From NCBI GenBank assembly GCA_028708105.1, contig JAQVZR010000113.1, positions 1 to 6,349 of the forward strand: a DNA stretch of 6,349 nt, read 5' to 3'. A program made the translations under genes and the position numbers. Positions 5,658 to 6,349 of this stretch are shown one piece after another; position 1 is the first letter of the stretch, and each line of letters starts with the position of its first letter. The DNA comes from Desulfoplanes sp. (GTDB lineage: Bacteria > Desulfobacterota > Desulfovibrionia > Desulfovibrionales > Desulfomicrobiaceae). The notes beneath the pieces were generated by a model that saw nothing but the letters and a program-made list of their open reading frames with translations, was not told where the DNA came from and did not search any database.

Positions 5658-6148
5658 AAATACTTGATTCAAAACACCCTCTGCCCATAGAACGAGGCTA
5701 CGTACTTTCAATGGTCATCCGTAGCTTTAAGGGCAGGCGGGACGTGGAAGTTCATCTCTACCGATCGGCATGGCCCGAGGATGAGATGGCGAGCTATGAT
5801 TGGGCAACGATTCTTGGGGGCACCATTGAACGTAAAAACAGCGGACCTGCAGATCCTGACGGAAGCAAAAAACTTCTTATGGAGGCCTTTACCCGGGAAG
5901 AGCGGGATATGATCATCAGCTACCTTTCTGAAAAATACGCCTCCCGACTTTCAAAGATTACAGCAGCCCCACTGGGTTTCCCTATTCCCCAAGGGCTCAA
6001 TCCCCTGTCCTCGTTTCCCGAAGGAAAGACCATCGGCACCATCAAACTGGATAAGATCCCTACCTACCCTCTTCCCTTTCACGTTCGTGGACTCTATGAT
6101 CTCAGCCAGCACAGACCCATTGTGGAAGAAAAAATAGACGACAAATAA
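5648..6148 (+). CDS. Hypothetical protein, 166 aa, last gene of the CYTH operon
   Basis: I do not recognise this family. No signal peptide, membrane segment or metal-binding cysteine cluster is visible, so it is probably cytoplasmic. It opens with a likely beta-rich stretch (IEILDSKHPLPIERGYVLSM, then FKGRRDVEVHLYRS), has acidic and aromatic WPEDEMASYDW at 42-52, a probable helix at about 79-103 (EAFTREERDMIISYLSEKY), and a proline-rich C-terminal third (FPIPQGLNPL, YPLPFHVRGLYDL). The ATG at 5648 is set by AAGGAG seven bases upstream and overlaps the end of the glycosidase gene by 10 bases. The overlap and shared terminator tie it to the CYTH and glycosidase genes. Existence as a gene is well supported; function is unknown. 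Confidence 0.85.
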   Translation: MQIEILDSKHPLPIERGYVLSMVIRSFKGRRDVEVHLYRSAWPEDEMASYDWATILGGTIERKNSGPADPDGSKKLLMEAFTREERDMIISYLSEKYASRLSKITAAPLGFPIPQGLNPLSSFPEGKTIGTIKLDKIPTYPLPFHVRGLYDLSQHRPIVEEKIDDK

Positions 6149-6184
6149 CGCTGTTTCTCCCTAGGCGACAGTATCGCCCATATC

Positions 6185-6223
6185 AAAAGCCATCCGAGAT
6201 GTTTACTCCCGGATGGCTTTTTT
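6185..6223 (+). terminator. Strong intrinsic terminator, probably bidirectional
   Basis: A perfect 12-bp stem (AAAAGCCATCCG at 6185-6196 with CGGATGGCTTTT at 6210-6221, 13-base loop) ends in six T residues, 36 bases past the stop of the 166-residue gene. Flanking TATC and GATA add further outer symmetry. On the minus strand four T residues follow the stem, so it may also end the convergent transcript arriving from the right. Confidence 0.92.
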
Positions 6224-6262
6224 GATATGGACGCAAGCAAAACGGACCTGCACAGACCTTTC

Positions 6263-6349
6263 TCAGCAACGTCTTTCAACAACCGAAATGATTTTCTGCT
6301 GGACACCGGTTAGGGTCAACGATCCGGTATCGATAACCAGGAGATCGGA
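6263..6349 (-). CDS. C-terminal fragment of an unidentified protein
   Basis: An open minus-strand frame enters from the right edge and stops at a TGA at 6263-6265, giving 28 residues that begin SDLLVIDTGSLTLTGV. The pattern D-L-L-V-I-D-T followed by a short helix (VQQKIISVVE) resembles the end of P-loop nucleotide kinases (adenylate, cytidylate or related kinases), where a beta strand and helix close the fold. This is a resemblance only. Its convergent position, facing the bidirectional terminator, supports its being a real gene end. Confidence 0.5.
   Translation of the reverse strand, partial: SDLLVIDTGSLTLTGVQQKIISVVERRC

Noticed and set aside
1..6349. CRISPR arrays, tRNA or rRNA genes, insertion sequences, phage or defence genes
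   Set aside because: No spaced repeats, cloverleaf-like segments, transposase motifs or known defence domains were seen on either strand.

Overview
The window holds eight or nine protein genes in two blocks, mostly on the minus strand on the left and the plus strand on the right. The organism looks like a mid-GC Gram-negative bacterium: it has exported solute-binding proteins with classical signal peptides, purine-rich Shine-Dalgarno sites and sigma-70-like promoters. The gene styles (PAAT and HAAT amino-acid transporters, a CyaB-like CYTH protein, small lineage-type hypotheticals) suggest a Desulfovibrionales-type (Desulfobacterota) genome. That placement is inference from general resemblance and could not be tested here.

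Left block, minus strand. Positions 1-111 are the first 37 codons of a branched-chain/hydrophobic amino-acid binding protein (LivJ/LivK type), with a strong TTGACA promoter about 100-125 bp upstream of its start. Behind it, 379-861 encodes an unrecognised 160-residue coiled-coil protein. Further right is a compact polar amino-acid (glutamine/glutamate/histidine type) ABC importer, read right to left: binding protein (2867-3670), an intercistronic stem-loop (2769-2839), permease (1709-2713), ATPase (976-1707), then an intrinsic terminator (881-920). The 160-residue gene begins just after that terminator, with only an SD site between, so it may depend on read-through. A 54-residue zinc-ribbon protein (3798-3962) lies upstream of the importer on the same strand.

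Right block, plus strand. Three tightly packed, overlapping or nearly overlapping genes form an apparent operon: a CYTH-domain protein (4141-4749), an exported phosphodiester glycosidase-like (NAGPA/DUF2233) protein (4755-5657) and an unrecognised 166-residue protein (5648-6148). It ends at a strong, probably bidirectional terminator (6185-6223). The last 87 bases are the C-terminal end of a convergent minus-strand gene.

The most unusual points are: the extra N-terminal membrane segment plus barrel-sandwich-like extracytoplasmic domain on the permease; the nine-G tract in that permease's 5' coding region; the large G/C-rich hairpin between binding protein and permease; and the CYTH-glycosidase-unknown operon, whose joint function is not known to me. 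I do not see a clear defence system, mobile element, CRISPR array or RNA gene.
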